Part shown: in pieces, positions 18,409-27,903 of the stretch
Position numbering within the stretch: position 1 is the first letter of the stretch
Layout of the letters: every line of letters begins with the position of its first letter
Source of the DNA: Geothrix sp.
GTDB lineage: Bacteria; Acidobacteriota; Holophagae; Holophagales; Holophagaceae
Assembly: GCA_030681515.1 (NCBI GenBank)
Contig: JAUXSE010000056.1
Span: forward strand, 62,001 to 126,000
Length of the DNA: 64,000 nucleotides
Direction of reading: 5' to 3'
The notes under the pieces: model-generated
What the model saw: only the letters and a program-made list of their open reading frames with translations
Told to the model about the DNA's origin: nothing
Databases searched by the model: none
Position numbers and translations under genes: made by a program

Positions 18409-20523
18409 TTAGAAGTTTGCGCTGGGCGGCGCAGGCTCGTCGGCGGCACCGGCATTGGCCAGGGGCACCCTCACCAGGTAGATGGCGATGCCGACCAGGA
18501 TCAGGAGGCTGATCCAGAACATCCCCGGGTTGGCGAAGATCTTGTACTTCACCTCGAAGAAGGCGAAGGAGGCGAAGAGCAGGCCCACGAGAGCCTCACC
18601 CGCGATCAGCCCCGCCGCCAGCAGCACGCCGTTGTTCTCCACGCGCACCTTCTGGGCCTCGTTCAGGCCCCGCTTGGCGCTGAGCATCTCCACGGTGCCC
18701 TTGATGAGGCCGCCGATGAAGATGGCGAAGGTGGTCTCCAGGGGCAGGTACATGCCCACCGATACCAGCATGGGGCTCTTCACCTGCATGAGGATGAAGG
18801 CGAAGCCCATCATCATGCCGACGATGATGAGCGGCCAGGCCATCTTGCCTTCCACGATGCCCTTGCTGAGGAGGGCCATGAGGCCCGCCTGGGGCGCGGC
18901 CAGCTGCTTGGAACCGAAGCCGGCATCCAGGGACAGCACGGCCTTCTTCTGATCCGCGGGGAGCTGCTTCACCTGGTCCAGCGTGTAGGTCTGGCCATCG
19001 GGGGCAGTCACGACCTGCACCTGCTGAGCCGTCAGCTCGGCGATGCGCTTGGTGCCCTGGGCGGTGATATCGCCTTCGTGCAGCACCATCAAGGGGATGA
19101 ACAACACGATGGAGGCCAGGGCCACGCCGAGCAGGTCGCCCATCTCCATGCGCCAGGGGGTGCCGCCCAGGATGTGGCCGGCCTTGAGATCCTGGAGCAT
19201 CTCACCGGCCACGGCCGCGCTCACGCAGACCACGGCGGCCACGCCCAGCACGGCGGCCACGCCCTCCCGGCCCTTGACGCCGAGGACCACCATCACGAGG
19301 GCGGTGATCACCAGGGCCGTCAGGGTCAGGCCGGAGATCGGGTTGTTGCTCGATCCCATGATGCCCACCAGGTAGCCGCTGATGGCCGAGAAGAAGAAGC
19401 CCAGGATCACCACCACCAGGGCCGCCACCAACGAGACCAGCGGGCTCACCTGGAAGATGCGCCAGGTGATGAAGAAGGTCACCAGGGCGGCGAAGCCCAG
19501 GCCACCCATGACATAGGTGAAGGGCAGGTCCTTGTTGACGCGGTCCACCACGTGCTCGCCGGCGGCGGCCTTCTTCACGTCGGAGACGGAGCGGCTGAGG
19601 CCCGTGGCCAGGCTCTTGCGCATCTTGAAGAGGGTGAAGCCGGCGCCCACGAGCATGCCGCCGATGGCGATGGGGCGGACGATGAACTTCCAGACCGAGT
19701 AGGACAGCGCGATCCAGTCCCCTTCCGGCGCGGCCTCGGGCAGGACGCCGGGGGCCAGGAAGTAGGTGATGATGGGCACCAGCAGGCCCCAGGCGATGAT
19801 GCCGCCGGAGAAGTTCAGGGCGCCGAGCCGGGGTCCGATGATGTAGCCCACACCCATGTAGGCCGGGCTGATGCCGGGGGAGCTGAGCAGCATGCCGCCC
19901 CCGACCTTGGCCTTCCAGCCCTGGACCAGGTTGATGGCCGTGGCCTTGAAGCCCACGAACTTCTCCCAGGTGCTGGCGAAGAGGGAGAGCTGCACCAGGG
20001 TCTGCACCACCGCGCCGATGCCCATGGCACCGAAGAGGAACTTGGTGCCGCTGCCGCCCCGGGCGCCGGCCTTGTGGATCTCGGCGGCGGCCACGCTCTC
20101 GGGATAGGGCAGTTCGGCATCCTCCACCATCACGCGGCGGAGCAGGGCCACGAACATGATGCCCAACACGCCGCCCGCGAACATGATCAGCGAGCTGGTG
20201 ACGTAGTTGCCGGCGGTGAAGAACTTGGGCCAGATGCCGCTGATGACGAAGGCGGGGATGGTGAAGATGGCCCCGGCGGCCACGGATTCGCCGATGCTGC
20301 CCACGGTGCGGGCCATGTTCTCTTCCAGGATGGTGCCCTTCATCAGCTTGATGAGGGCCATGCCGATGACCGCCGCGGGATAGGTGGCGGCGATGGTCAT
20401 GCCGGCCTTCAGCCCCAGGTAGGCGTTGGCGGAGCCGAGCACCACGGCCATGACGAGGCCGATGAGCACCGCCCGCAGGGAGAACTCCCGCATGTTCTGG
20501 TCGGAAGGGACAAAGGGTTGCAT
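18409..20523 (-). CDS. OPT-family oligopeptide transporter
   Basis: 704 residues with about 15 hydrophobic segments. The N terminus (EFSLRAVLIGLVMAVVLGSANAYLGLKAGMTIAATYPAAVIGMAL) is the characteristic first half-repeat of OPT transporters, followed by ARTVGSIGESVAAGAIFTIPAF. The central ITAQGTKRIAEL stretch is a soluble loop. It is predicted to be an inner-membrane importer of oligopeptides or metal chelates. It is divergently transcribed from the patatin gene, and the 163-bp spacer contains a GTCCGCC/GGGCGGAC hairpin. Confidence 0.9.
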   Translation of the reverse strand: MQPFVPSDQNMREFSLRAVLIGLVMAVVLGSANAYLGLKAGMTIAATYPAAVIGMALIKLMKGTILEENMARTVGSIGESVAAGAIFTIPAFVISGIWPKFFTAGNYVTSSLIMFAGGVLGIMFVALLRRVMVEDAELPYPESVAAAEIHKAGARGGSGTKFLFGAMGIGAVVQTLVQLSLFASTWEKFVGFKATAINLVQGWKAKVGGGMLLSSPGISPAYMGVGYIIGPRLGALNFSGGIIAWGLLVPIITYFLAPGVLPEAAPEGDWIALSYSVWKFIVRPIAIGGMLVGAGFTLFKMRKSLATGLSRSVSDVKKAAAGEHVVDRVNKDLPFTYVMGGLGFAALVTFFITWRIFQVSPLVSLVAALVVVILGFFFSAISGYLVGIMGSSNNPISGLTLTALVITALVMVVLGVKGREGVAAVLGVAAVVCVSAAVAGEMLQDLKAGHILGGTPWRMEMGDLLGVALASIVLFIPLMVLHEGDITAQGTKRIAELTAQQVQVVTAPDGQTYTLDQVKQLPADQKKAVLSLDAGFGSKQLAAPQAGLMALLSKGIVEGKMAWPLIIVGMMMGFAFILMQVKSPMLVSVGMYLPLETTFAIFIGGLIKGTVEMLSAKRGLNEAQKVRVENNGVLLAAGLIAGEALVGLLFASFAFFEVKYKIFANPGMFWISLLILVGIAIYLVRVPLANAGAADEPAPPSANF

Positions 20524-20686
20524 CGGTGCTCCTGAAAAGGCACGGGGGAGGTATGGCTCCTGAGAACGGTGGAAGGGGATAGTCTAGACCGGATTCCGTC
20601 CGCCGGGGCCGCGGGCGGACAGGGCGCCCGGTCCGGTTCCCCAATCCGGTTGGGGTATGCTCGCTATTAACCCATGAGGATCCTTC

Positions 20687-21625
20687 ATGCGCCTGATGCA
20701 CACCCTTGCGATCGCTGGATTGACGCTTCTCCTGGCCTGTCAAACCGTGCCTCCCGTCACCGTTCCGCAGACCCCCATCGTCCAGGTACCGCAGGTGCCT
20801 CCCCCGAAGCCCAGGATCGCCCTCGTGCTGGGCGGGGGCGCCGCCCGGGGCTTCGCCCACGTGGGGGTCATCCGGGCGCTGGAACAGGAGAAGATCCCCA
20901 TAGACATGGTGGTGGGCACCAGTGTCGGCGGCCTCATCGGCGCCATCTACGCCTCGGATCTCAGCAGCTTCGATCTCGAATGGACCGCCTTCCAGCTTGA
21001 AAAAGACGATCTCTTCGATTTCGGGGTCATGAATGCCGTCACGGGCATGGGGTTCGCCAAGGGCGACAAGCTGGAAGCCTGGGTGAAGAGTCATATCAAG
21101 ACGGCGAACATCGAGAACCTGAAGATCCCCTTCGCCGCCGTGGCGACCGATCTCAACTGGGGCTACAAAGTGGTCCTCGACAGCGGTTCGGTGGCCCGCG
21201 CCATCCGGGCGAGCGCCGCCATCCCGGGTGTCTTCCAGCCGGTCCAGCACCAGGGCAAGATCCTGGTGGACGGCGGCGTGGTGGACAACATCCCCATCTC
21301 CGTGGCCAAGGCCAAGGGCGCGGACATCGTGATCGCCGTGGACATCAGCGGGAACCTGGGGAACACGAACATCACCAACCTCCTGGGCGTCAGCCTCCAG
21401 GCCACGAACATCATGTTCGCCCTCAATGTCGAGCAGTCCAAGAAGAACGCCGACATCCTCATCACGCCCGCCGGCATCGGCGACATCGGGATGCTCGACT
21501 TCACCCAGAAGAAACGCTGCATGCAGGCCGGCATCGAGGCCACGCAGAAGTCCATCCCGAACATCCACAGGGTCATCGCCGCCTGGGTCGCCGCCCACAC
21601 CCAGCCAGCCGCGCCCGTTCGCTGA
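20687..21625 (+). CDS. Patatin-like phospholipase lipoprotein
   Basis: 312 residues. An N-terminal signal ends in the lipobox LLLAC, so it is probably lipid-anchored, followed by a Pro-rich linker. The patatin domain has the oxyanion loop GGGAARGFAH, the nucleophile elbow GTSVGG (Ser) and the catalytic Asp in VDGGVVDN. Predicted to be a periplasm-facing acyl hydrolase related to RssA. Its Ile-Asp pair (IPIDM) uses the rare ATA-GAC, one instance of the window-wide avoidance of ATC-GAY. Confidence 0.9.
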   Translation: MRLMHTLAIAGLTLLLACQTVPPVTVPQTPIVQVPQVPPPKPRIALVLGGGAARGFAHVGVIRALEQEKIPIDMVVGTSVGGLIGAIYASDLSSFDLEWTAFQLEKDDLFDFGVMNAVTGMGFAKGDKLEAWVKSHIKTANIENLKIPFAAVATDLNWGYKVVLDSGSVARAIRASAAIPGVFQPVQHQGKILVDGGVVDNIPISVAKAKGADIVIAVDISGNLGNTNITNLLGVSLQATNIMFALNVEQSKKNADILITPAGIGDIGMLDFTQKKRCMQAGIEATQKSIPNIHRVIAAWVAAHTQPAAPVR

Positions 21626-21710
21626 TCCGCTGACGGAGGCGCCACCGGATCTGCCTGTCCGCCCGGTCAGGAGGGGTCCAAGCACCCACTGGGCCCGCTC
21701 CCGGCAGGGA

Positions 21711-23357
21711 TCAATTCACCAGCACCTTCACATCCGGGTAGCCCATCAGCTTGAGGATGAAATAGTTGGCGGCCGCCTCTCCGGGATCATCGGAGAAGCA
21801 GACAAGCTCCGCATATCTCGGGACCCCGGCCTTGGCGAGAATGTTCCAGATGTCTTTCGCGGCTTTCGGCGTGCCGTCGGCATTCAGCAGTTCGGTGTAC
21901 GGCACATGAACCACTGCGCCATCCTGAGCCTTGGCGGACACATGCTTGCCTGAAGCGAGAAACACTTTGGGGTACAGGCCATGGGTGCTTCCTGGATCCG
22001 TGATGATCACATCCTTGCGGACATTCACCGGGTAGGTCGTGGGGAGTATGGGCACATCCTGGGGCGCCTTCCTGGGGCCCACCACGGTCGCCTCCTTGGT
22101 CACGGCGAAACCACGCTGGACCCATTTTTCGAGGGAGTCCATCAGGATGGATACCTTTTTCTGCCCCAGGCGCTCCAGCATGACGAAGGCCAGGGCCGAC
22201 TCTTTGGTCACCCCCGCGCCTGACATCACCACCGCTTCATGCGACGCATGGACGCCGGCTGGACCCAGAATCTCAGCCAGCTTGCCGGGATGGGCGAGGG
22301 TGCCCGTGAACACCTCTGCAGGGATGTTCAGCGCAAAAGGCACATGCCCTTCATTGAATGCGTCCGCGGGCCGCACATCCACGACGCTGACTTGCGCGAC
22401 TCCGTACATTCTCAGCATCCGGCCGCCCCAGGTCTTCAGCCAGTTTGCGTCTCTCATGAGAAACGGGGCGTCGTAGGTCCAGTACGGCAGTTCCCTTTGA
22501 TCCTGCAGCCATCCAATCTCGGACTCGCTGTAAAGTTTCACATTGGGGTAGTTCAACATGAACTTAAGGGCGAAGAACGGCACGCTGGCGGCGATTCCGC
22601 CCCCGCAATAGGTATAGATCCGCTGTTCCGCCTTGACCCCCAGGTAGTCGAGCATCCTCTTGATTTCCTCAGCCGTCTTGAAGGTCTTGTCCGGATGGTA
22701 GAAATCGGCGCTGGGCAACAGGATGCCGTTCGGGATGTGTCCGGCCCGGTCGAAGAACGCGAGCTCTCCAAAGTGCCAGTTGGCGTCCAAGGCCTCCACC
22801 AGGGCATGGCTCCCCCGGTCTCCGCTGGCGGTCAGAAATTCCGGCAGCTTGGCCCTCGCGTCCTCGTTCATCCTTGTGATGCGGAAAGACCCTTTCTGCG
22901 GGGCAGGCGTGGGATCGTTCGTGACTGCCCCGCCGGAGGCCTGCCACTTGGAAAGTCCGCCGTCCAGGATGAAAAGATCCTTTGCGGGAAAGCCGTGATA
23001 GTAGAGGTCGTAGAAGAGTCTGGTCGCCATCATGGGGGCGCCCCGGTCGTAGATGACGATTTTCTTGCCGGCGCTGATTCCCCAGGACTGGAAGCGCTGC
23101 TCCATCTCGGAAACCGGAACTTCCCGGCCTCCATACGTGAACAGGTCCACGCTTACCGCGCCGGGGATGTGTTGGGCCGCGTACATCTGCGCGGGTGAGG
23201 CGTCGAGGATCAGGACATCCGCCTTCTTGAGATTGTTCTCAAGCCAATGGACAGGGACCAGGTTGCCCTTGATCCCTTCGGCCGCCGCCATGGGCTGCGC
23301 CAGGAGCAGGCAGACCGCCACCGCAAAAAGGAAGCCGTACCTCCCTACCTTCAACAT
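21711..23357 (-). CDS. Secreted multi-module rhodanese (sulfurtransferase)
   Basis: 548 residues from the ATG at 23357 with AGGAGG upstream; longer frame extension overlaps the divergent methyltransferase gene and is rejected. A signal peptide (FLFAVAVCLLLAQPMAAA) is present. Four rhodanese-like modules can be read. The first has Asp at the loop position (IVIYDRGAPM). The second has the catalytic-type loop YCGGGIAAS with Cys near residue 250. The third has Ser (VVMSGAGVTK). The last has LVCFSDDPGEAA. It is predicted to be periplasmic; substrate unknown. No sulfur-oxidation genes are adjacent. Confidence 0.85.
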   Translation of the reverse strand: MLKVGRYGFLFAVAVCLLLAQPMAAAEGIKGNLVPVHWLENNLKKADVLILDASPAQMYAAQHIPGAVSVDLFTYGGREVPVSEMEQRFQSWGISAGKKIVIYDRGAPMMATRLFYDLYYHGFPAKDLFILDGGLSKWQASGGAVTNDPTPAPQKGSFRITRMNEDARAKLPEFLTASGDRGSHALVEALDANWHFGELAFFDRAGHIPNGILLPSADFYHPDKTFKTAEEIKRMLDYLGVKAEQRIYTYCGGGIAASVPFFALKFMLNYPNVKLYSESEIGWLQDQRELPYWTYDAPFLMRDANWLKTWGGRMLRMYGVAQVSVVDVRPADAFNEGHVPFALNIPAEVFTGTLAHPGKLAEILGPAGVHASHEAVVMSGAGVTKESALAFVMLERLGQKKVSILMDSLEKWVQRGFAVTKEATVVGPRKAPQDVPILPTTYPVNVRKDVIITDPGSTHGLYPKVFLASGKHVSAKAQDGAVVHVPYTELLNADGTPKAAKDIWNILAKAGVPRYAELVCFSDDPGEAAANYFILKLMGYPDVKVLVN

Positions 23358-23465
23358 GTCGTCCTCCTGTGTCCCCGGGATTGGAATGTGTTCGCCAGGC
23401 CGATCTTCCGGTTTAGTCCGCCCCGTCCCTTCGCATACCCTGAAGCCTCGCCAAGGCCCGGACCC

Positions 23466-24230
23466 ATGCCCACCCTCACCAGCAAGGCCAACCCCCGCTT
23501 CAAGGCCCTCCAGGCCCGCCTCCGGCCCGGCGGTCCCCGGCGTGAGGCCACCCTGCTGCTGGGCGAAAAGCTCATCGAGGCCTGGGCCGAGGCCCGGCAG
23601 TCCCCCGCCGGGAAACGCCTCCGTCCGGCCCTCTGGCTGCGCCTGGAAGGGGCCGGTCCCCATCCCCTGGAGGCCGGTCTGGGCGTGGAGACCCAGGTGC
23701 TCGGCGAGGCCCTCATGCGGGAACTGGCCGATGCGGGCAGCCCTCCGGAGCACGCCCTGGTGATGGAGCTGGGCCCTGAACCCGCCGGACCCCTGCCCCC
23801 CCGCGTGATCGGCGCCTGGGGCATCCAGGATCCGGGGAACCTCGGCGCCATCCTCCGCAGTGCCGCCGCCTTCGGCTTCCAGGAGGCCCTGCTGGGCCCC
23901 GGCTGCGCCGATCCCTTTCACCCCAGGACCCTGCGGGGCAGCATGGGCGCCGCCTTTCTGCTGCCCCTTCGACGGGTGGACACGCTGAAGCTCGATCCAG
24001 GCCACTGGTTTGCCCTGGAGGGTGGCCCCGGATCGGTGCCCCTGGCCGAGGCCGATCTGGCCGAACCCCTGCGCCTTTGGGTCGGCAATGAAGGCCACGG
24101 CTGGTCGGGCGTGGACCTGCCCGGCGCGGTCCAGCGCCTGGCCATCCCCATCCAGGGCGTCGAAAGCCTCAACGCCGCCGTGGCCGCGGGTATCGCCTGC
24201 TACGAAGTGGCGCGGAAATGGATCCGATGA
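23466..24230 (+). CDS. SpoU/TrmH-family RNA 2'-O-methyltransferase
   Basis: 254 residues from the ATG at 23466 (MPTLTSKANPRFKAL). The three SPOUT motifs are GIQDPGNLGAILRSAAAFG, LRLWVGNEGHG and IPIQGVESLNAAVAAGIA, which form the knotted SAM-binding site. An N-terminal substrate-binding domain covers residues 1-~95. It methylates rRNA or tRNA; the exact target is not deducible. It is the first gene of a tightly packed run with lnt, a GNAT and maf. Confidence 0.92.
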   Translation: MPTLTSKANPRFKALQARLRPGGPRREATLLLGEKLIEAWAEARQSPAGKRLRPALWLRLEGAGPHPLEAGLGVETQVLGEALMRELADAGSPPEHALVMELGPEPAGPLPPRVIGAWGIQDPGNLGAILRSAAAFGFQEALLGPGCADPFHPRTLRGSMGAAFLLPLRRVDTLKLDPGHWFALEGGPGSVPLAEADLAEPLRLWVGNEGHGWSGVDLPGAVQRLAIPIQGVESLNAAVAAGIACYEVARKWIR

Positions 24231-25735
24231 AGCTCCCCTCTCTCCTCCGCCCCCTCGAATCCGCCGTTCTGGCGGGCCTCTTCGCGCTGGCCTTCCGTTT
24301 TCCCGGCGCCCTGGGCGGGTGGCTGGAACCGGTGGTGGCACTGGCCTTTCCGCTGCTGCTGATGGAGGGCGCCTTCCGGGGGCGGAAGGCCCTCTGGCTG
24401 TGGCTATCGCTGTTCGGCGGACTCATCCTGCTCTTCCTCTGGGTGCCCGCGATGCTCGCGTCCAAGGGCGGCCTGCCCGGGCCCATGGCCCTGCTGGGCC
24501 TGGGCCTGCTTTCGGGATGGGAGGCCTCCGGTCTCCTCCTGGTGGTCCTGGGGGCGCGGTGGATGCACCGCCGCGCGGGGGCCCTCGGCGCGGCCTTCGG
24601 CGCGGCCCTGGCCATCCTCGTCTGGGAGGCCTGGGGCTTCCACGTCTACACCTGGAACTGGGGGGCGGCCTTCGGCTCCCTGCCCTGGACGGCGCGATCG
24701 GCGGCCTTCCTGGGAGCCCCCGGCCTTTCGGCCCTGGCCTGGGGCACGGGGGCCTGGGCCGCGGCGGGTCTGGCGGAAGGCGCGCCCCTGCGGCGGATCC
24801 TCGCCGGACCCGGCTTCATGGCGGGCTTGCTGCTCCTGCTGGGAGGCGCCTGGTTCCTGCTGCCCCGGGAGGCCGGACGCCAGCTGGACGTGGCCATGAT
24901 CCAGCCCAACTTCCCCGCGGGCCAGCGGTGGCCGGGGATGGAGGCCGAGATGTGGCGGCGCAGCGATGCCCTGCTGAAGGCCCAGGGCTGGCCCCGCGCC
25001 GGACGAACCACGCTGCTGCTCTGGCCGGAGAGCTCCGTCCTGGGCCGGGACGACCGGCAGCCGGATCCGCGCCTCTCCGCCGAGGCCGCGTCCCGCGGCG
25101 TGGCCTGGCTCTTCGGAACGGAGGGCGGATCCTTCAACCTGGTGCGCGGCGAGACGGCGGGGCGCCCCAGCTTCATCTTCGCCAAGACGGAGCCCATGCC
25201 CTTCGGCGAGCGCACCCCGGGGCCCGAGGCCTTCCGGCGATGGATGGACCGGCAGATGGGCTTCGTTTCCCAGGAGGCGGGCGAACTCGCCGAAGGATGC
25301 GCCTTCGCCGTGCCCACGGCGGCCGGCGAGGTGCGCGTCCATCCCCTCATCTGCAGCGAGGCGCTCATGCCCGAGCGGGCCCGTCGCGGCCTGGCGCTGG
25401 GCCAAGCCAACCTGCTGAGCAACCATACCAACGACGGCTGGTTCGACCGCAGCATCGCCACGGACCTGCATGCGGCCCAGATCCGCCTGCGGGCCCCGGA
25501 ACTGGGCGTGCCGCTGCTGCGCGCCACCCTCACGGGGAAATCCGGCGTGTTCCGGGAGGATGGCCGCTTCCAGTTGTGGGGCGAGCCCCTCAGCGAAGGG
25601 GCCCATGCAATGGATCTCCAGTGGCGGCCGATCCGCACTCCCGCGCGATCCGCGTGGCTGCTTCCGCTCCTGATGGCCACTCTGCTGGCGGGATGCCTCC
25701 TGCTAACATGGAAGCCCTTTCCCCGGAAACCCTGA
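24227..25735 (+). CDS. lnt: Apolipoprotein N-acyltransferase
   Basis: 502 residues. About six membrane helices precede a nitrilase-type periplasmic domain. The probable catalytic triad lies in LWPESSVLG (Glu), FAKTEPMPFGERTPG (Lys) and HPLICSEALMP (Cys). The ATG at 24227 overlaps the upstream stop as ATGA; an in-frame ATG at 24218 is an alternative. It adds the third acyl chain to lipoproteins, consistent with lipobox proteins encoded at 20687 and 53414. A final membrane helix is present. Confidence 0.92.
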   Translation: MKLPSLLRPLESAVLAGLFALAFRFPGALGGWLEPVVALAFPLLLMEGAFRGRKALWLWLSLFGGLILLFLWVPAMLASKGGLPGPMALLGLGLLSGWEASGLLLVVLGARWMHRRAGALGAAFGAALAILVWEAWGFHVYTWNWGAAFGSLPWTARSAAFLGAPGLSALAWGTGAWAAAGLAEGAPLRRILAGPGFMAGLLLLLGGAWFLLPREAGRQLDVAMIQPNFPAGQRWPGMEAEMWRRSDALLKAQGWPRAGRTTLLLWPESSVLGRDDRQPDPRLSAEAASRGVAWLFGTEGGSFNLVRGETAGRPSFIFAKTEPMPFGERTPGPEAFRRWMDRQMGFVSQEAGELAEGCAFAVPTAAGEVRVHPLICSEALMPERARRGLALGQANLLSNHTNDGWFDRSIATDLHAAQIRLRAPELGVPLLRATLTGKSGVFREDGRFQLWGEPLSEGAHAMDLQWRPIRTPARSAWLLPLLMATLLAGCLLLTWKPFPRKP

Positions 25736-26235
25736 TGGATCGTGATTTCCTCGTACCCGAGCCGCTGGCGACGCCCCAGGGCACCGTGGCCTTCCTTGAC
25801 GAGACCTGGAGCGTGGACCCCAGGGAGCTCCAGATCTTCTTCCAGGCCGAGCAGGTCTACTGGACCGCCGACCGCACCATCGAGCAGTGGCGGCGGCTGC
25901 TGGCCTGTTCCCGGATGCTCACGGCCCGGCTGGTGCCCGAAGGCCACCGCGGCGGGCGCCTGGTGGGGGCCACGCGGCTCTGGTCCGACCATGCCTACGA
26001 GGCCAAGCTCTACGATGTGGTAATGGCCAAGGATCTCATGGGGTTCGGCATCGCCTCGGAACTGGTGAAGTGGGCCCTGCGCCATCCCTGGGTGGGGGAT
26101 GTCCACCGGTTCGTGCTCGAGACCCGCGATGCCTCCGAGTTCTACCCGCGCTTCGGATTCCGGATGGGCCACGAGTTGGACAGCCTTCACATGCGGGTGA
26201 AGACGGCCGATCTCCAGGCGCGGGGGCTCCGGTGA
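25735..26235 (+). CDS. GNAT-family N-acetyltransferase
   Basis: 166 residues. The acyl-CoA-binding region is weakly conserved: VVMAKDLMGFGIASELVKWALRHP, with the later strand FVLETRDASEFYPRFGFRMG typical of the GNAT C-terminal half. The ATG at 25735 overlaps the lnt stop (TGATG); an in-frame ATG at 25708 is possible. The target is unknown. It sits in the trmH-lnt-maf run and is coupled on both sides. Confidence 0.85.
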   Translation: MDRDFLVPEPLATPQGTVAFLDETWSVDPRELQIFFQAEQVYWTADRTIEQWRRLLACSRMLTARLVPEGHRGGRLVGATRLWSDHAYEAKLYDVVMAKDLMGFGIASELVKWALRHPWVGDVHRFVLETRDASEFYPRFGFRMGHELDSLHMRVKTADLQARGLR

Positions 26236-26864
26236 CCGATACGCTGCCCGGCCTGCCTGAAACCGCCCTCCAGCCCCTCATCCTGGCCAGCGGCAGCCCG
26301 CGCCGCCGCCACTGGCTGGAGGCCATGCGCATCCCCTTCGAACTGCAGGCCCCCCAGGTGGACGAAACGCCCCTGCTGGACGAGGATCCCCGCGACCTGG
26401 TGCTCCGGCTGGCCGAACTCAAGGCCGAAATCATCGCCCGCCGCAATCCGGGCCGCTGGATCATGGCCGCGGACACCACGGTGGCCGTGGACCACCACAC
26501 CCTGAACAAGCCCGTGGATGTGGAGGACGCGGTGCGGATGCTCACCCTGATCCAGGGCCGGGCCCACGAGGTCCACACCGGTTTCTGCCTCCAGAAGAAC
26601 GACACCATCCACAGCTTCGTGGACACGACCCAGGTCTTCTTCCGGCCGCTGACCGAGGCCCAGATCCGCTGGTACATCGGCACCCGCGAGCCCATGGACA
26701 AGGCGGGGGCCTACGCCATCCAGGGCATCGGGGCCCTCTTCATCGAAGCGGTGGTGGGCAGTTTCTCCACGGTGATGGGTCTCCCGGTGGAAAGGATGGG
26801 GGCCCTCTTCGGGCACCTGGGCCTGCTGAAGCCCTGGATGGGGTTCCCGAAGGGGGGGTCCTGA
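26232..26864 (+). CDS. maf: Maf-family nucleoside triphosphate pyrophosphatase
   Basis: 210 residues from a GTG at 26232 that overlaps the upstream stop (GTGA). Signatures: LILASGSPRRRHWLEAM, MAADTTVAVD, KPVDVEDAVRMLTLIQGRAHEVHTGF, YIGTREPMDKAGAYAIQGIGALFIE and the C-terminal GLPVERM. It hydrolyses non-canonical or modified NTPs (dTTP/UTP-type in many homologues) in the cytoplasm. Confidence 0.93.
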   Translation: MTDTLPGLPETALQPLILASGSPRRRHWLEAMRIPFELQAPQVDETPLLDEDPRDLVLRLAELKAEIIARRNPGRWIMAADTTVAVDHHTLNKPVDVEDAVRMLTLIQGRAHEVHTGFCLQKNDTIHSFVDTTQVFFRPLTEAQIRWYIGTREPMDKAGAYAIQGIGALFIEAVVGSFSTVMGLPVERMGALFGHLGLLKPWMGFPKGGS

Positions 26865-27131
26865 CCGGATCAGCCTGGAAATCCGGTCCCCTTTCCTGGA
26901 GGAAATCGTCCTTTCGGATGACCCGAATATAGACCACCCAAAAATCCTCTTAAAAGCCTGGAAACACCTCAGAAAAAATAGGTAAACATCCGGGTTCTAC
27001 TGCTCTATCATCGTGATTTGCGACACAACCTGCCCGCTTGCCGCCCTGGGGCCTCCCGGCTCTGGGCATGGCCTGATGTCTCCCACTGATTTCAGACATT
27101 TTTCCCTCCATCCACGTCCAAGGGGTTGTGC
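26865..27131 (+). promoter_or_regulatory. Intergenic region upstream of the respiratory operon, probable promoter zone
   Basis: 267 bp without a gene, noticeably more A/T-rich (around 26930-26990) than its surroundings. It must drive the ~13.6-kb act-cta operon, which begins at 27132. I see no convincing sigma-70 pair, FNR-type or other named operator. AAGGGG upstream of 27132 serves as ribosome-binding site. Confidence 0.4.
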
Positions 27132-27695
27132 ATGCACCGATTCGACCAAGCGTTCCGCTTCGTCCTGCCGGCCGCGGCCGTGGCGGTCCTCGCCACCATC
27201 CTGAGCGTGGGGTGGTTCACCCAGCCGGACCGCTTCGCCAAGGGCTACGCGCCCGAGCAGCCCATCCCCTTCTCCCACGAGCTCCACGCCGGGACCCTCC
27301 GGATGCCCTGCCAGTACTGCCATTCCGGCGCAGACAAGTCCCGGCACGCGGGCATCCCCAGCGTGGATCTCTGCATGGGCTGCCACAAGGTCACCAGGGC
27401 CGACCGCCCCGCCATCCAGAAACTGGCCCGGATCGCCAACTCCGGCGCGCCCCTGCCCTGGCAGCGGGTCCACACCCTGCCCGACCATGTCTTCTTCGAC
27501 CACCGCCCCCACGTGAACGCCGGGATCGCCTGTCAGAACTGCCACGGCGAAGTGCAGACCATGAAGGTCGTCACCCGCGACATGGGCATGCGCATGGGCA
27601 ACTGCCTGGCCTGCCACCGGGATCCCCACGCCGCGCTGCCGGCGGACTCGAAGATCACCAAGGGCGCCGAACACTGCGCCGCCTGCCACCGCTAG
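27132..27695 (+). CDS. actA: Alternative Complex III pentaheme cytochrome c subunit ActA
   Basis: 187 residues. One N-terminal membrane anchor (FVLPAAAVAVLATILSVGWF) is followed by five CxxCH heme sites: CQYCH, CMGCH, CQNCH, CLACH and CAACH. This is the ActA count. The ATG at 27132 fits the AAGGGG ribosome-binding site better than the in-frame TTG at 27126. It is periplasmic and relays electrons from the quinol-oxidising core. First gene of the act-cta operon. Confidence 0.93.
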   Translation: MHRFDQAFRFVLPAAAVAVLATILSVGWFTQPDRFAKGYAPEQPIPFSHELHAGTLRMPCQYCHSGADKSRHAGIPSVDLCMGCHKVTRADRPAIQKLARIANSGAPLPWQRVHTLPDHVFFDHRPHVNAGIACQNCHGEVQTMKVVTRDMGMRMGNCLACHRDPHAALPADSKITKGAEHCAACHR

Positions 27696-27707
27696 GAGAA
27701 ACCGACG

Positions 27708-27899
27708 ATGGCCGCTGTGGACCGCAAGCCCGTTCTCGACCGCCTGGCCGCCCTGGTGGCGGGTCCCTTCCTGCTGGGGCGGCGAGCCCTGAACCTCGAC
27801 TGGGCCCAGGCCGAGGGCGGTCCCCCCAAGCCGCCCCCCGCAGCGCCCGCGCCCATCGCCATCACCCCCCCCCCACACGCCATCAAGCGCCGCGGATGA
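27708..27899 (+). CDS. Small proline-rich protein between actA and actB
   Basis: 63 residues: a basic N-terminal part (DRKPVLDRLAALVAGPFLLGRRAL) and a Pro/Ala-rich tail. A good ribosome-binding site (AGGAG, ten bases before the ATG) and exact placement, 12 bp after actA and 4 bp before actB, support translation. No family recognised. It could be a small accessory subunit of ACIII. Confidence 0.6.
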   Translation: MAAVDRKPVLDRLAALVAGPFLLGRRALNLDWAQAEGGPPKPPPAAPAPIAITPPPHAIKRRG

Positions 27900-27903
27900 C
27901 CCG

